Assembly: GCF_000264905.1 (NCBI RefSeq)
Contig: NW_006763131.1
Coordinates: 3,118,708 to 3,182,707, forward strand
Source of the DNA: Stereum hirsutum FP-91666 SS1
Taxonomy: Eukaryota; Basidiomycota; Agaricomycetes; Russulales; Stereaceae
DNA length: 64,000 nt
Reading direction: 5' to 3'
The stretch's first letter is position 1. Each line of letters starts with the position of its first letter. The notes under the pieces are model-generated. The model made no database searches and was not told the origin of the DNA. It saw only the letters and a program-made list of their open reading frames with translations. A program made the position numbers and the translations under genes. Of this stretch, positions 30,950 through 43,250 are shown piece after piece.

Positions 30950-33540
30950 ATGTCTGGCCACTTTAATGCCCCGCAGACCCGCCCGAACGGGAACGGCAGC
31001 GGCCTACGAGAAAAGTCTCGCTCGCCCGTAGGCCTCCCCATCTTTTCCTCAGCAGTCAAGGAGAAACTGTCCCGACAGTCGCACCAAAAGACCTCCTCAT
31101 GGATCTTCCCCCTCTCGCTCCCCATCCCAGGCGTGCGCACCCGTCGCATCCCCATGTGGGTCCCGAACCCCGCACGCATCCACCAGGGGAGCGTGAGCCG
31201 ATTCGGTCGACGGCGGGGCCCCATTATTTTGCTGGCGTTGTTAGCGTCGGCACTGTTCACCGTGTTTGCGCTGGCGAAGAGGTTTGGGAGCGAGGAGAAG
31301 CAGTGGCCGACGCCGTTGTTCCCTGTGGGCGAGCCGTCGACTTTGGTGTTTTCGAGGGAGGATCTGCAGAAGGTTTGGAAGTGGGAGGTCGAGAGTGGGC
31401 ATTATCCGAGCAGTCGGGAGAGTACGTCTATCGTTCTATGTTACTTCTACGAATCCATGAGCGTTTGAACCGATCATTGACGATGTGTTTTCGTGTTTTG
31501 TGTTGGTGGTGATTAGTCCCGAAGGAGGTCGGGCTCTCGACTGCGCCTTTGAACCCTGCTCTCCCCCCACGAAAGGTGGCCAAGATCCCTTCGCGGTTCA
31601 GGCCACCGACGACTCATGTCACGGAGACCGCTGGCCATGGCGCAAAACGGGTGTATCTCGATATACAGGCCAGGCCTCCCAATACTGCGTATCCTCCACG
31701 GCCTGTGCCAGGAAGCGTCGCAGACCTGGACGTCGTCATGGAGCAGTGCGATTTCTCACAACAAAAGGTATGTCACCCTCTAATTTTCTCCGGAGTTCTT
31801 TCATCAACGCGTCCACGCAGTATGTTCGCGATTGCCTCGAGGTTCTTCGGTTGAATGCCGGCCTCGATAATGGAAACCGACTCCGGAGAGGGAAGTTCGA
31901 CGAGTGGAGGTACATCTATCTCGAAGATGGCGATGTGGGGACTTATACCGAGCCAGCCGCTACGAGCATGAAGCCCGGCTTCGACGCGATTCAGCCGTCT
32001 GGACCTCAAGACCCCAACGCAGGCCTCTCCCGGAAACCCAGAGTGGAATGGGAAGCACCGCTAAAACTCCCTGCGCCTCTCGAACACAAGCCGTACCACT
32101 CCCTACCGTCGACTTGCGATCCGGAAAATCCACGGCTGTTCCATATGTTCTGGGCAGGTCCGTTCACCGAAAAACCATACGTCGCGCTCTTGTCTTTCCT
32201 CTTCACGCAGAACGTCCGGTTGCATCTTCACGAAGAACAGCCCGATGCGACGCTCTGCAGGCCACAGTTCTGGATGTGGATTAATCCTGGGCCTGCGGCT
32301 TCTGTGCCTAACCCGTCGGCCGTTCACGATATGTTTGAGTCGCTCAAGGAGAATCCGTGGGCTTCGCCGTTCTTGCATCCTCGTTTCAAGGACATCATCT
32401 CGTTCAAACTTTGGAACACGACGGAGCAGCTGGACGGCGTTCCTGAGATTAAAGACGATTGGAGGGGGTACAGGGACAGTCTGTTCACTTCTGGTGGAAA
32501 CGTCGAGGGCGGTCAACTGGATGCAGAGCCGGAAAAGGAGGTCGAGGAGCAGGTTGCGAGCGAGAGCGAGGAGGGCAGTCTGGAGGGCAGTCAGTCTGCT
32601 ACTTCGACCTCGGCCGCAGCGAAACAGGAGCACAAGCCTCTGGACGAGTCCAAGAAACGGTTAGGGTCAAAGTCGGCCTCGGAGTACGATCGCCTCTCCG
32701 TCATTCTCTCCGATATGGCTCGTTTCGTGCTCTGTCATCGCTTCGGTGGAGTCTACCTTGACGCCGACACCATCTTCCTCCGCGACTGGGAAGAACTCTG
32801 GGGCTGGAAGGGCGCGTTCGCGTACCGCTGGTCGCGGCTCCCGAAGTATAACACCGCGGTGCTGAAGATGAACAAGCATTCGGCGCTGGGGACGTTCTTG
32901 TTCCGGACGGCGTTGAAGAACGGATTCGATTTCCATCCGATGGTCGTGTCGAAGTACATGAAGGACGCGTATCTGGAGGGATTGCTGCTGAGATTGCCGG
33001 ACGCGTTGTTTGATTCCGCGTGGTTGAACACGGAGTACTACCAGACGGATAGGCCACCGCAGCCGTACATCACGCAGTAAGTGGTTTCCACCTGACATTA
33101 GGTTTCTTGGTGCTAAGTCCTCATGGTCGCTGTGTGATAGGTTCATCGACTTCTTCGACACTCCTACGCTGGTCAGTGCTGCTCCTCAGGCCCTTGGATT
33201 TGAAGGCTTCTACCGCGGGGCATACTCATATCACTTCCACAACTACTGGTGAGCAATGCTTCACCTGACTCTTTTCACGACATGTCCTAAGTCTGTATAC
33301 AGGTGGAAGCCATTCGACCCCTCTCGTAATTGGCCAGATCTCGGCCCTCGCTTCATCGAAGGCGAACGACTCGCACGGCTTGGGGAGAATGCTGCGTTGA
33401 ACGCCACGGATGAACTTCCCGAGGACAAAGTCGAGGACGACAAGCGAGACTTGGACTGGTCTACAGTGCTCAAACGAACCTTCGAAGCGTATATCCGCGG
33501 CGAACGGCCGAACATGTATGGCGAATGGCTGCAGTGGTAA
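30950..33540 (+). CDS. GT32-type glycosyltransferase, type II membrane protein
   Basis: The start at 30950 (MSGHFNAPQTRPNGNG) was preferred to an in-frame upstream ATG at 30737, which lies before a TATA-like box. A cytosolic basic N-terminus precedes one transmembrane anchor near residues 85-105 (IILLALLASALFTVFALAKR), so the catalytic domain faces the Golgi lumen. The core begins PRLFHMFWAGPFTEKPYVAL. The acceptor/donor motif is DMARFVLCHRFGGVYLDADT, with the DxD metal-binding signature. RWSRLPKYNTAVLKMNKHSA follows, typical of GT32 enzymes. C-terminal exons give FIDFFDTPTLVSAAPQALGF and GFYRGAYSYHFHNYWWKPFD. A variable acidic Ser-rich insert lies before the DxD. Short introns occur near 31422, 31769, 33079 and 33250. 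Sugar donor and product are unknown. A role in cell-wall or protein mannosylation is inference. Confidence 0.85.
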
Positions 33541-34748
33541 TTTTGGACCGCTCCAAACTCCGATTCCGTTCTGCTGTCCAGTCCATGGCTTTTACGTTTC
33601 TCCCATTCCATTCTCGCATGGCTCGAGGTGGTTCTTGGCGAGATAGAGTTCGCTCAGTCGTCAACTGCAACCTCACCTCACCCGGTCCTTAATCTCGCCG
33701 CCAATCTTCTCACTCATCGAACCACCCCCCACTTTTGCCTCCTCTCACTTTCCCTGCGCACACGGATCCTCTCATAGCTCTCATGTCCCACACTCACCCA
33801 CTCACGCCCCAATCCCATACCCACGTCTAAAGTGCTCTCTCACATTCTATGCAATCTAATTCCATATCGTCAGCTCAGCTCAGCCTAACCACACACAGTG
33901 TCCTATATTTCACACCCGACCGCCTAACGCACGCCAAACAATGTCTATATGCTCGCAATCTTTTCTTTCTGTTCTTTTTTTTCTGTCCCAATATTTGACC
34001 TGATCTTTCTTTGGGCGGGTACTTACGTGTATATATCCTTCCTCGTTGCCTCGTTCCCTCATTCTCTGCCTAGAGTACTATTTACGAATACCAGATAGCC
34101 TATAGCGGTGTCATTCATTTTTTTTTCGTCTTCACGCAACCGGCAATATAGCATCTCTTTATCTTTTTTTACTTACACTTACACTTACATGACCCTACCT
34201 ACCTGGCAACGGGACTTTCAGCGCCACCGCTCACTCTTTTTCTTTTGGACCGAGCGTGGGTCTTTCCGTTCGTTGTCGATTTTTTGCTTTTATTCCTTGT
34301 TCGTTGTGAGTCTTAATCTAGCCCTCGTTTTCTTACATTCTCTTTTTGTTTTTACGCTGCCTGTGGACAGTATATCGCATGACGAGTGGGGCGTGCCAAT
34401 TAGACATACATATAGACTTCGAGAGCGGTAAGATGGCGAAGGGGTAGGCGATGTGAGCACTCGACTGTGGACTTATAGGGCTCCGCGACAGCAGCGCGCC
34501 CGTCTCATCGCGAACTTCAGGTGTTGATACACTGGAAGGGATATATAAAAAGCTTCATTTCACTGCTCCACAGAACTTCTTTCTAATGCATATCCACTGC
34601 CACTGGCAGACCGTAATGTGCTTCAACAGCAAACCAAGTCTAAGTACATCATACCAGTTAATTGATACACCACGCATCGTTTATTACATTTGTGTCTTTC
34701 GTCGTCTCTTCAACGTCTTTGTCTAGCTTGCCGGATCGTGCTCGATGA
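33541..34748. other. Convergent intergenic region, 1.2 kb
   Basis: The region lies between the glycosyltransferase stop and the epimerase stop. It is rich in pyrimidine tracts and includes a small TTACAC repeat at 34170-34187. Reading frames here are low complexity, and no gene was recognised. Confidence 0.5.
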
Positions 34749-35935
34749 TCATCGTCTCGCAGCAGCGATCCTGGCTTGCGCGGTGTCGACGGTCGACTTG
34801 AGGAGGCTGATGACTTTCTCTGGTTCTGCGGCGCCGAAGATGGCTGTACCGGCGACGATAACGTTGCTGCCTACGGGGGCCACGAATTACAGCGATTCAG
34901 CACACGGCCAAGTCTCAAGTTCACAAGAGGGTGAGGAGAAAAGGAGGCAGGAGGAAGAGAATATTACCTGCGTCGGCGCAAACGTCTATCGTCTTGGGGC
35001 CCACACCGCCATCGACCTCGATGTCTTTCTCGGGGAAGCGGGTACGAAGCTCGGAGACTTTGGGAACGCAACGGTCGAGGAACTTCTGGCCACCACGACC
35101 TTTTGCGATTTATTGAAGAAGAGGGGGACAGGGGGCCGATCAGTCTCATTCGGATGTTGGAGGAGAGGGAGGACGTACCTGGGTAAACGGTCATGACGAG
35201 AAGCATGTCGGCGAGCTCACCGACTTCGTCTGTGATGCCTGATGAGGGCGTATCGGGGGAGATGGCGACACCGGCTTTCATCTTGCGTTCATGGATGAAG
35301 TGGATGAGTGCGATCGGGTCGTCTGTATGTAGCATTGGCGAAGTAATGTCACATCGTCAAATCGATCGTAGAGCTAAGATGGATAACTTGGTGAATAAAT
35401 AACTGACTGGTGGCTTCGATGTGGAAGCAGTACAAAGCACCACCAGCATCCGCGATGTCATTGACCCACTGGTATCAAAGATCTCAGACTCGATGTGAGG
35501 ACGGTATCTAGTAGACGAGGGACGGACCTTTTCTGGTTGTGCGACCATCATATGGCAGTCCATGAAAATTCCTGGGACTCCCTTAGAAACACATGTGAGG
35601 ATGGGAGCCCCTTCACAGCAGGTTAAGAATCATCGTTCGTTTGAAGATAGTGCGAAGAGAACGCACCCATAGTAATATTTGGAACGAAGTGGCTGCGATC
35701 CTCTAGATCAGATTTCTAGAGCACATTTTACAGACATGTAGCAGCATACCCATCCATAACGTCTTCAAAGGCCAGAAGGGACTGTACGTTCATTATCACG
35801 AGTTCCTACAGAGCTGAGGCAAAGCTCACCCATATGCAGCCATTCAGCACCTCCTTTGATCATACGTTTGCATTCTGCAGATAGCTGTCCAAAGTCCGAG
35901 GCAAGAACGGAGGGGGAAATAATGGCGCGAGGCAT
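34749..35935 (-). CDS. RPE1: Ribulose-phosphate 3-epimerase
   Basis: Interconverts ribulose 5-phosphate and xylulose 5-phosphate in the pentose phosphate pathway, cytosolic. The start at 35935 gives MPRAIISPSVLASDFGQLSA, the canonical N-terminus. An upstream in-frame ATG at 36010 would add a non-conserved leader. Later exons give AEWLHMG, DVMDGHFVPNITMG, FMDCHMMVAQPEK, ALYCFHIEAT, HERKMKAGVAISPDTPSS and VMTVYPGRGGQKFLD. DIEVDGGVGPKTI, GSNVIVAGTAIFGAAEPE and a C-terminus AQARIAAARR follow. The His/Asp metal ligands (DGHFVPN, FHIE, DGGV) of the TIM barrel are all visible. About six introns, several flanking very short exons. The length is normal. Confidence 0.93.
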
Positions 35936-36181
35936 ATTGGGAGGGGTAGTAGATATGTTACAGAGTGTAGCGAGTGACGGTCGTCCAGTGAGAGGGAGAA
36001 TATTGTCCATCTCAATCTGACCTCATACAGCGCCAGACTTTGGGGCTCTTTCTTGGGCCACATCTTTGAGTGCCACACACAAAAAATATGGGCCCCTATC
36101 CAATCCCAAGCTTGCCGAAAGCAATGATAATGGTCCCAAAAAATATCGACACGGAACAGTCAATACAATGCATCGCGGTAC

Positions 36182-36911
36182 CTATGCTGTACCCGTCGTC
36201 CCAGCCGCTAGTGGTCCAAGAAACACCTCTGAAGATGCACGATTACCACTCTCTATCTCCTTTTCCCTCTTCTTGGCCTCTAGCAGTATAAAGGAGACCA
36301 CGACTTCGTCCGATATCTCATCTGCTAGCGAATCGAGAAGGAGTTTCGCAGGTGCGACAGGCGGTGAGCCGCGAGGTGCTTTAGGGTCGATTTGTGGTGG
36401 TACAAAGCGAGCGATAGGTCGAGTCTTGCTGTCCTCAGAGAAAAGCTGGAAACAAATTAGGAGTTGTATTGAATGTACAGCCTGCAGAAGGGAAACATAC
36501 TTGGAGATGCAGACCTGGCTCGTTGTTCTTCCATTTAAACTCGCGGCCCTTGTCATCTACGAATCTCGCCGTTCTGAGTGTCAGGGCATCAGTTCACCTT
36601 CGAGCCTGGTGCAAAGGTATACGCGTTAGAAATACCTACGTCTTGAACGGGATCATGCTCTTCTGCAACCAATTACTTGCTGCCTCGCGTTTCCTATCCT
36701 TGAACGCCAGCAAATGAGACCGATTCATGTCCCTCCATATCCAATCTGCAACACGCTTCCCTGTCTCGTCGCATATTCTCGTGGTAGGGACACTCTTGTC
36801 GTCAAAGGTCGTAGTGATAGTATAGGCGGTGTTTCCATCTTCGTCGACCAGCTTCGTGTTCGATGGATTGTCAGGGTGGAGAGTGAGGGTAACGGTGTAT
36901 TCGTCAGACAT
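36182..36911 (-). CDS. DUF6593-type basidiomycete protein
   Basis: Three exons give about 190 residues. The start at 36911 reads MSDEYTVTLTLHPDNPSNTK, then AYTITTTFDDKSVPTTRICD and VADWIWRDMNRSHLLAF. The second exon gives TARFVDDKGREFKWKNNEPG and the third LFSEDSKTRPIARFVPPQID. The C-terminus is helical and charged (DEVVVSFILLEAKKREKEIE). This alternation of beta strands with R/K-x-Y/F and W motifs is the form of DUF6593, a family greatly expanded in mushroom-forming fungi and distantly like the tubby/LURAP beta-barrel fold. The family function is not known. No signal peptide or membrane segment. The gene is head to head with the RINT1-like gene across 625 bases. Confidence 0.7.
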
Positions 36912-37536
36912 GATACGAGATGGGATCTGGGTGGATTAGGAAGAGGGACGCTGGAAGATGGAGTCAGGAGTCATAGTCCGCCTTATAAGCAGCGCCGCCG
37001 GGAATTTGTCCATAAACAATGGAGGTGACATGCCTCTAGTGCGGCTTCATCAATCGGATTATAGACAGGTGATGCATACTTAGCGTTCTGGATTCTTGAC
37101 AGGATGGGTACTGTAGACCGTGAAACGTGGATACACAGGTTTGATTTCTATAGACGGCACGTTCCCGGATCATTGTATGAAGATAACAATGGCTGCAGAC
37201 CTATGTAGACCAACTTCGGTACACGGTAAGTTGGTAGGAACCTCACGACTGCTGCGACAGCCTGTGCAATCCAGCGCTAATGAGAAAGGAAGTGGGCTTG
37301 GCATGCATCCAAAAGGGAGAGAACCTTATAGCCAAACTGGCCGGATGATATCAGCTACAGACCTAGCCGTAGGACAATCCTGGATAGTTATGGCGAGGAA
37401 GACAAGGCAGTCGCCAACAGGGGCAAACCTGGGCAAACATTGGGCGAATTTGCACCCTTCGCCACGTGGAACCGGCATCATCGAGTGCCACCGCCTGCAC
37501 GAGCGCGTTCTTGCCACACCCTTCCATCTCGCCGCC
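36912..37536. promoter_or_regulatory. Divergent intergenic region, DUF6593 / RINT1-like
   Basis: 625 bases between divergent starts. A TATA-like CTTATAAG occurs at 36981-36988 on the DUF6593 side. The rest shows no recognised gene, although one frame is open upstream of 37537. Confidence 0.4.
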
Positions 37537-40494
37537 ATGAGCGCTGTCCAAATCGACCAACTACTACAGCCAGCCGTCCTAGACGTGTCTCAAAAACGGG
37601 CAATCCAGACTTTGAATGTAACTTGTGCCTCATCTCAGGATGTTGATGCACTCGTAGCCGCCGTCGGCAGCGCAAGGCAGCAACGAGACAGCATTAAGTC
37701 TTCAGTGCGCATGTCTTCTAACAATACACGATCGAACCTGAATAGACCTTCAAAGTCTAGCTTGCAGCATCTCAAGACAACGTCTCTGCTCTAATATCTG
37801 ACGCTCGCTCTTCTGCTGCGTCACATCTTCGCGATGCTCAACAGCTTTCGCTGGATCGACATTCGCTCGCAGACGAGCTTTCTGCCCTTTCACTCGAATT
37901 AGTCTCTTCCATGTCCGACTCGCAGGACACAAAACCTACTCTTTTAGAAGACCTGGAAACTATGCACCGTAACCTGAAAGAGCTCGAGTCAATAAAGGTC
38001 TATGTGCAGATTGTCGAACGCGCTTTACAGCTAAGGTAATTTCATTAGTCGGTACAGGTTCGCCCGTGGGACTGACGTTGCATGATCAGTGAACAGGCAG
38101 TCGAGGAAGTCAAAACAGTCTATCCCATTTCCGTCTCTAAGTACGAGGCGCTTCGAGCGCTCGTATCCTCTGTAAGTGAAGCATGCTCAAGTACCCCGGA
38201 AGAGTCTACGCAACACATTCGCCTGGTGCCTTTCTTAGAGGAGCTCGGAGTGACTACCTGGTCGAATATGATCCGGTCTTTATCTACGTACGGTCCGTCT
38301 TCCTGTCCTCCATCTTTCTTGCTGATACTAGCATTATAGAGTACTGCTTTCTGCGGCAGAAAAGCTTCGGTGGCCCATGCCGGTAGACTACTTCAACGCC
38401 AATGCAGAGGATAGAAAAGCTTTTGAACAAGCCTTCATCAAGCTCCTGGACCTACAGATAATGTACAAGATCTACTCACTGAGACTTTCTCCTCACTGAC
38501 TTGCTCCGTTGGTTATTTCAGGGGTGATAAAATACACTCTGATGAAAGGAAATCGGAGAAGGATGTGCTCTACGCCATGCAGGCGCTCGTTCAACCAATC
38601 TCTCAAAGGTTCCGCTATCACTTCGAAGGCACTCGCGAGACAAACAGATTGGACAAGGTACACTTGACCCGCTCACATTGCTCGTTCCACCCTAATTATA
38701 CCGTCTACAGCCCGAATGGTACTTCACTCATATCCTGAATATAGCGCACGAGCACCGTTCCTTCATGGACAATGTGATCCAGAGGCTCCTTTCTTCATCT
38801 CCTTACAATGAGATTAACGCCTGGGTAAAGCTCTTGTATCCCCTTCCTCATCATGGTTAAGGCTCACATTTTGTACCAGCGAGAATTCTGCTCCAACCTT
38901 CTCACCATACTTTCACGTCGTTTGCGGCGTACTGTGCCGGCGCTTTTACCCCACCCTCCATTATTGGCCCATACCATCTACCAAGCCCTCACCTTCGACG
39001 CGTCATTGAAGGACGAAGGGTTTTCGTTGGCCGGTACACTATCCGCTCGTGATCAAGAAAGCCTCAACTGGGATGGTATCGCAGAGATCGTGCTTGGACG
39101 AAAGGAATGGTTCGACAGATGGATGGAGGGCGAGAAAGCATGTAAGAATCTTCCTCTGCTATTCCTGGGACGGTCAAGCCGCTAAACATAGTCATTCAGT
39201 CGCTTTGGGCCAATATAACGAGCTCATCACTGCCTCTGACGCCTGGCTCATAGCGGATGACGACAGTAGCCCAAACCCGGAAGAGCACGCTACAGCCTCA
39301 CGAGAAGTACGGCCGACAGTCTCCGCACGCCGTCTCAAGCTCCTCGTCGAACAGGTGACAGACCGTTATGCGCCACTGCCTCAGTTCTCGCAGCGCACTC
39401 GTTTCCTCATCAACGTCCAATTACCACTGCTCGAGTCTTATCATGCACGAATCTCGTCCTCACTCGACGCTCATGAGAGTCTGTCCAGTGCGCTCGTACG
39501 AGCTGTCCCGGGTGCTCTCGGTGGTGCCACGGGAGACCATCGTGATAAAGGGCGATTAACGAGTGGTGTAGAGGGCGTTACGAGACTTTGTAAAGCGCTC
39601 GTCAGTGCGAAATGGATTTCGATGGCTATGAAGGGGTGGGGAGAAGATCTAGTAGGTTCTACTGGATGCACATGCCTTGGTTACCGACTGACGACTTGGC
39701 TTTCATCGTGCAGTTCTTCCTGGAGCTCTGGACAGAAATAAATCATCGTGCTTCACTCCGTGTTCGCGCCGAGACGCATCCTTCTTTACCTGACCCCAAG
39801 GAAGTTTCGGACGATGCACCGGAAGGGACGATCTTCGAAGAGTTGGTGCATCAGTACGAACAACTCGTCACCCGCGCGGAGGACATCATCACACAGCAAG
39901 TCTGCGGCGAAGTTGAGACTAGCCTTCGAAGCTATTGGTCCAAGTGCGTATCCATGCGCGACTACAAATATTTCGTAACTGAACCTTCCACCTAGCCAAC
40001 AAACAACCAGCTCGCCCGACCCATCCCAAAGCGAGCTTCCGATCTCACCACAACTCCTCACAGCACTCTCCATTCTCTCTTCCCATCTATCTCTCTTGCG
40101 TCGCACCCTCCCACAACACACGACCACAACAATATACCGTCAAGTCGCCACCCGACTCTGCGGCCACATTCTCCAACGAGCCGTCCTCTACCGTGGCACT
40201 CAGACCCTCTCGCCCGCCGAAGGTAAAGTGCTCCAGAGCGAATGCGAATTGTGGGTCGAGACGTGTCGGCAGGCGTTGGGGGTGTCGCAAGGACGGGTGG
40301 AGGCGCCGTGGAGGAGGTTACTTGAGGCTGGAAGGATCGTGGGTGCGGAGGGTAAGCGGTGGGAGGATATTGTGGATGTGGCGTATAGCGCGATGAGACA
40401 AAAAGATTGGGAGGAGAGGATGGTGGAGTTGATTGATTGGACTGAATTGACGAGGGATGAGGTTGTGTTAGTGGTGCAGACTCGGGCGGATTGA
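37537..40494 (+). CDS. RINT1/TIP20 family subunit of the Dsl1 (NRZ) tethering complex
   Basis: RINT1/Tip20 joins ZW10/Dsl1 and NAG/Sec39 at the ER to receive COPI vesicles. The start at 37537 reads MSAVQIDQLLQPAVLDVSQK. The N-terminal part is a long coiled coil (DVDALVAAVGSARQQRDSI, then LLEDLETMHRNLKELESIKV). The body holds family segments: WPMPVDYFNANAEDRKAFEQ, ALVQPISQRFRYHFEGTRET and NRLDKPEWYFTHILNIAHEH. Later come QERVL-like Q-rich helices, EIVLGRKEWFDRWMEGEKA, SARRLKLLVEQVTDRYAPLP, FLINVQLPLLESYHARISSS and FFLELWTEINHRA. The RFRYHF plus KPEW pair is the family hallmark. About nine short introns. The C-terminus, VELIDWTELTRDEVVLVVQT, matches the exocyst-like terminal helices. The length (about 800 residues) is normal. 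Confidence 0.88.
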
Positions 40495-40631
40495 TGCTCG
40501 ATCGTACGCGTATATTACCCGCATTGCAATCTAATACTGCGGTGGTCTACCCACCACCACTATTATATCCTGAAGAATGCATAATCATATGGTCCTGGTC
40601 AAACAGCACTGAATGATAAATTACAACGTGA

Positions 40632-42598
40632 TCAATACCAGCCCCTAGATATCCGAACACCTTCGCACTCCAACACGCCCTGCTCAACAACGTCCCTCGC
40701 CCCCGCCACACACCCTTCTAACAACGGAATACCCTGATATGCATACGCTCCTACCACCCAAATGCCAACCGCCGTTCTGCCCTCTTCCACTGCATCCCTT
40801 CTCGCCGCTCCTTGCAACGATCCTAACCTCGCTGTCCGCTTCGTTTCTCCGAATGCCCACCGACGGGCCGACTGTACCACTGACAATGGTGATGGCGGCA
40901 CAGAGAGCATTCGGACAGCTTCTTTCGATTCCGGCGTCAAGAGCGCTCGTTCCAACCGCGCGACGGAGAGTACGCTCCCAGGTTCCGGTGGATATATAGG
41001 ATTAGTCGTCTGATAGATCGACAACGGGCCTGGTGGTATGTGTGGCGGCCGCGGTAGCATGTGTGTAGTTTGAGTATATGTAGACGGGACGACGTTCGAC
41101 CTTTTCAAGTCTAAGTCTGTTGCTGTGATTGTCTCCTTTTCTGAGTAGTGGTCGGTATCCTTATGGGATTTGGAATCCATGTTTGGGGATGATGGGTCGG
41201 TCACGGTGACGAGGTTTAAGTCTCTTCGATCCCGTGGGTCGGAAGGCAGCATGCTCTCTGACCCGTCTGTATGGTTCACTACAATCGTATGCCTATACTC
41301 GAACTTCTTCAGACAGTCGGTCAGCTCTTTTGCTCTGAGCGCTGGGCCTGCCTCTCCTTTCTTGTCACTAAGGGCATCGGCGTAGATAGATACTATGGGG
41401 GCCGCATGGTTTGCCTGTGTGGCGAAGATGACGTGAGAAAAACCTTCGTGAACGGTGAGCTGGTGTGCATTCGAGGTCACAACGGATGCGAGGCCTGGAT
41501 CTGTGGGGTGTGGAAGGAGAGCAACGGTTGGTTCGCCGAGATGGATCTGTGAGGACGGGATAGGTGCGCTAAGGCGGGCCACGACGTCGCGAACGCCATT
41601 CGAAACGACGTAGTGGTGTGTTCCGAAGGTCAGCCAAATAAAGTCTACGTGACTCGGTGAATGAGAAAGATGTTTTCTATCATGTAGAGGTAGTAGGCGT
41701 ACCAAGAAACTCTTCCGCTGGGTGATTCAGAACGTCCTCTTGGGAGGACGTACAGACCGCAGAAAATAGCGGTAAACATATATCGCGAATAAATATCCGC
41801 CATCGCTCGTCCATTCCTAATTTCCTGGACGCCCAGCTATTGGGAGTCGTCCGTTCTGCCCAGGCTGACCAGCTCAAGTCTGAGATATCCCTGTGACGGA
41901 ACCATGGTACTGACAAGAATTGTAGACGGAGGAAGTTCCATAGTAGGACGGCCATCGTTAAAGTGAAGGCAAATATGCAGGTGAGGTAACCGATTGCTCT
42001 TGCTGGGCCGTACGGTGAGTGTTCGTAGGTGTGCAGAGATGTAGGTATGCTGATTCCGCCACGACCGGAGGCACCACCATAGATAATACTGGGCCTAAGT
42101 TTCGGCTTCGAATGGACGGTGTTGATATAGGAGAATGAATAGGAGAAGTCGGTTGCACGAAATAGGACTCCGAGGTGTTTGTAAAGGGCGATAAGCTGTG
42201 GGTAATATCCTGAGATCCATGAACAAAGAGAGCAAGACGGAGGGTGGATTACAGGCGCGTACCACCCTGGAATGAACGCATCGGAACATCGACTCGCCAC
42301 GACGAGGAAGACTTCGGAAGAGTAAACGTTTCGGAATGTGAGTCCATTCCGAGCGCTGACGCCTTTGAATAGGGCAAAGTAAAGTGTGCATGGGAACAAG
42401 ATGTGTGTCGTTAATTGAAGGAGTCTCGCTTCGAAAAGCTTGTTCGAGACGCACCTTCTCAAACAAATGGACCTCGACGTCTACGTTGCTTCCTTCCAGT
42501 CGCCGGTCCTTCGAAGTCGACAAAAAGTACCCAGCACTGAGACCAGCTAGGCCGCTGCCTATGATGGCAACCTTGACAGTACGTCTGTCTTGCGACAT
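40632..42598 (-). CDS. FAD/NAD(P)-binding amine-oxidase-like protein (COG2907 type)
   Basis: The start at 42598 gives MSQDRRTVKVAIIGSGLAGL, a dinucleotide-binding GxGxxG motif, then VEVHLFEK with the ribose-binding Glu. An alternative in-frame start lies at 42634. The next exons give WRVDVPMRSFQGG and YYPQLIALYKHLGVLFRATD, typical of the COG2907 group of predicted FAD-binding proteins. A hydrophobic segment (IGYLTCIFAFTLTMAVLLWN) may anchor it in a membrane. Later: DFIWLTFGTHHYVVSNGVRD, GFSHVIFATQANHAAPIVSI and YTQTTHMLPRPPHIPPG. The C-terminus is GIPLLEGCVAGARDVVEQGV. The FATQANHA pattern corresponds to the VFATHSDQA motif of the group. About five introns. Substrate unknown. In bacteria such genes sit near cyclopropane-fatty-acid synthases, but no such neighbour is present here. 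Confidence 0.82.
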
Positions 42599-43250
42599 GG
42601 GAAATACGGTAATACGGCGTTCGGGTGAGTTCAAAAAAGGTGGTTCGCCTGGATGAGTGAATCACTGTCCGCAATTCAACGATGTCGAATCCAAGTAGTA
42701 GCGAGCAAGACTAGGAAAAAATGGGGAGATGCTAATGGCTAGCGTGGGATAAATACGTGGGGCGCGAGCGAAAGTCAAAAGTGGTGTGAGCCATGTTGCG
42801 AAGAAGGAAGCCGCAGAGACCGAGGCCATGATGCATGATGCCCTGGCTTGGCCGACGGTGTCTCAGGCTCGCCCAATGTCCAGTGTGGGTGTCGGACAAC
42901 AACGATGCCCGAAGTTGCAGCGAGATACGAGTTCAATGCAGACGCCGGCTGATTTGTCAACACGATTTCGCAAAACTCAGCGGCGCTCAGGGTCCTCGCT
43001 GTGCCCGAGCAGACGGATTCACTGCGGTTGAATTGAGCGGAAAAACGATCCTCCACAGTATTCGAACTACAAAGGAAAGAGATTGAATAGTCGAGAATTG
43101 GTACCTCATAGATGCACGAAGAGCATTGAGGCAGCCGTTCGCAGCCGTTGGAAAGGATTGTAGCAAAAAATATGTGCTGAAGCACCACCTCCGCCAGTCA
43201 CTAACGAAGAGTTGAACTGAGTTACAACACGCGGTAGCTCTGACGCTGGT
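42599..43250. other. Intergenic region, 650 bases
   Basis: The region lies between the FAD-protein start and the MFAP1 stop, so it holds one promoter and one 3' UTR. Open frames up to 137 codons exist on the minus strand but show no domain and no splice context. Confidence 0.4.

Noticed and set aside
42775..43188. Minus-strand frame of 137 codons between the FAD protein and MFAP1
   Set aside because: No similarity to a known family, and it lies where MFAP1 3' UTR and another promoter are expected.
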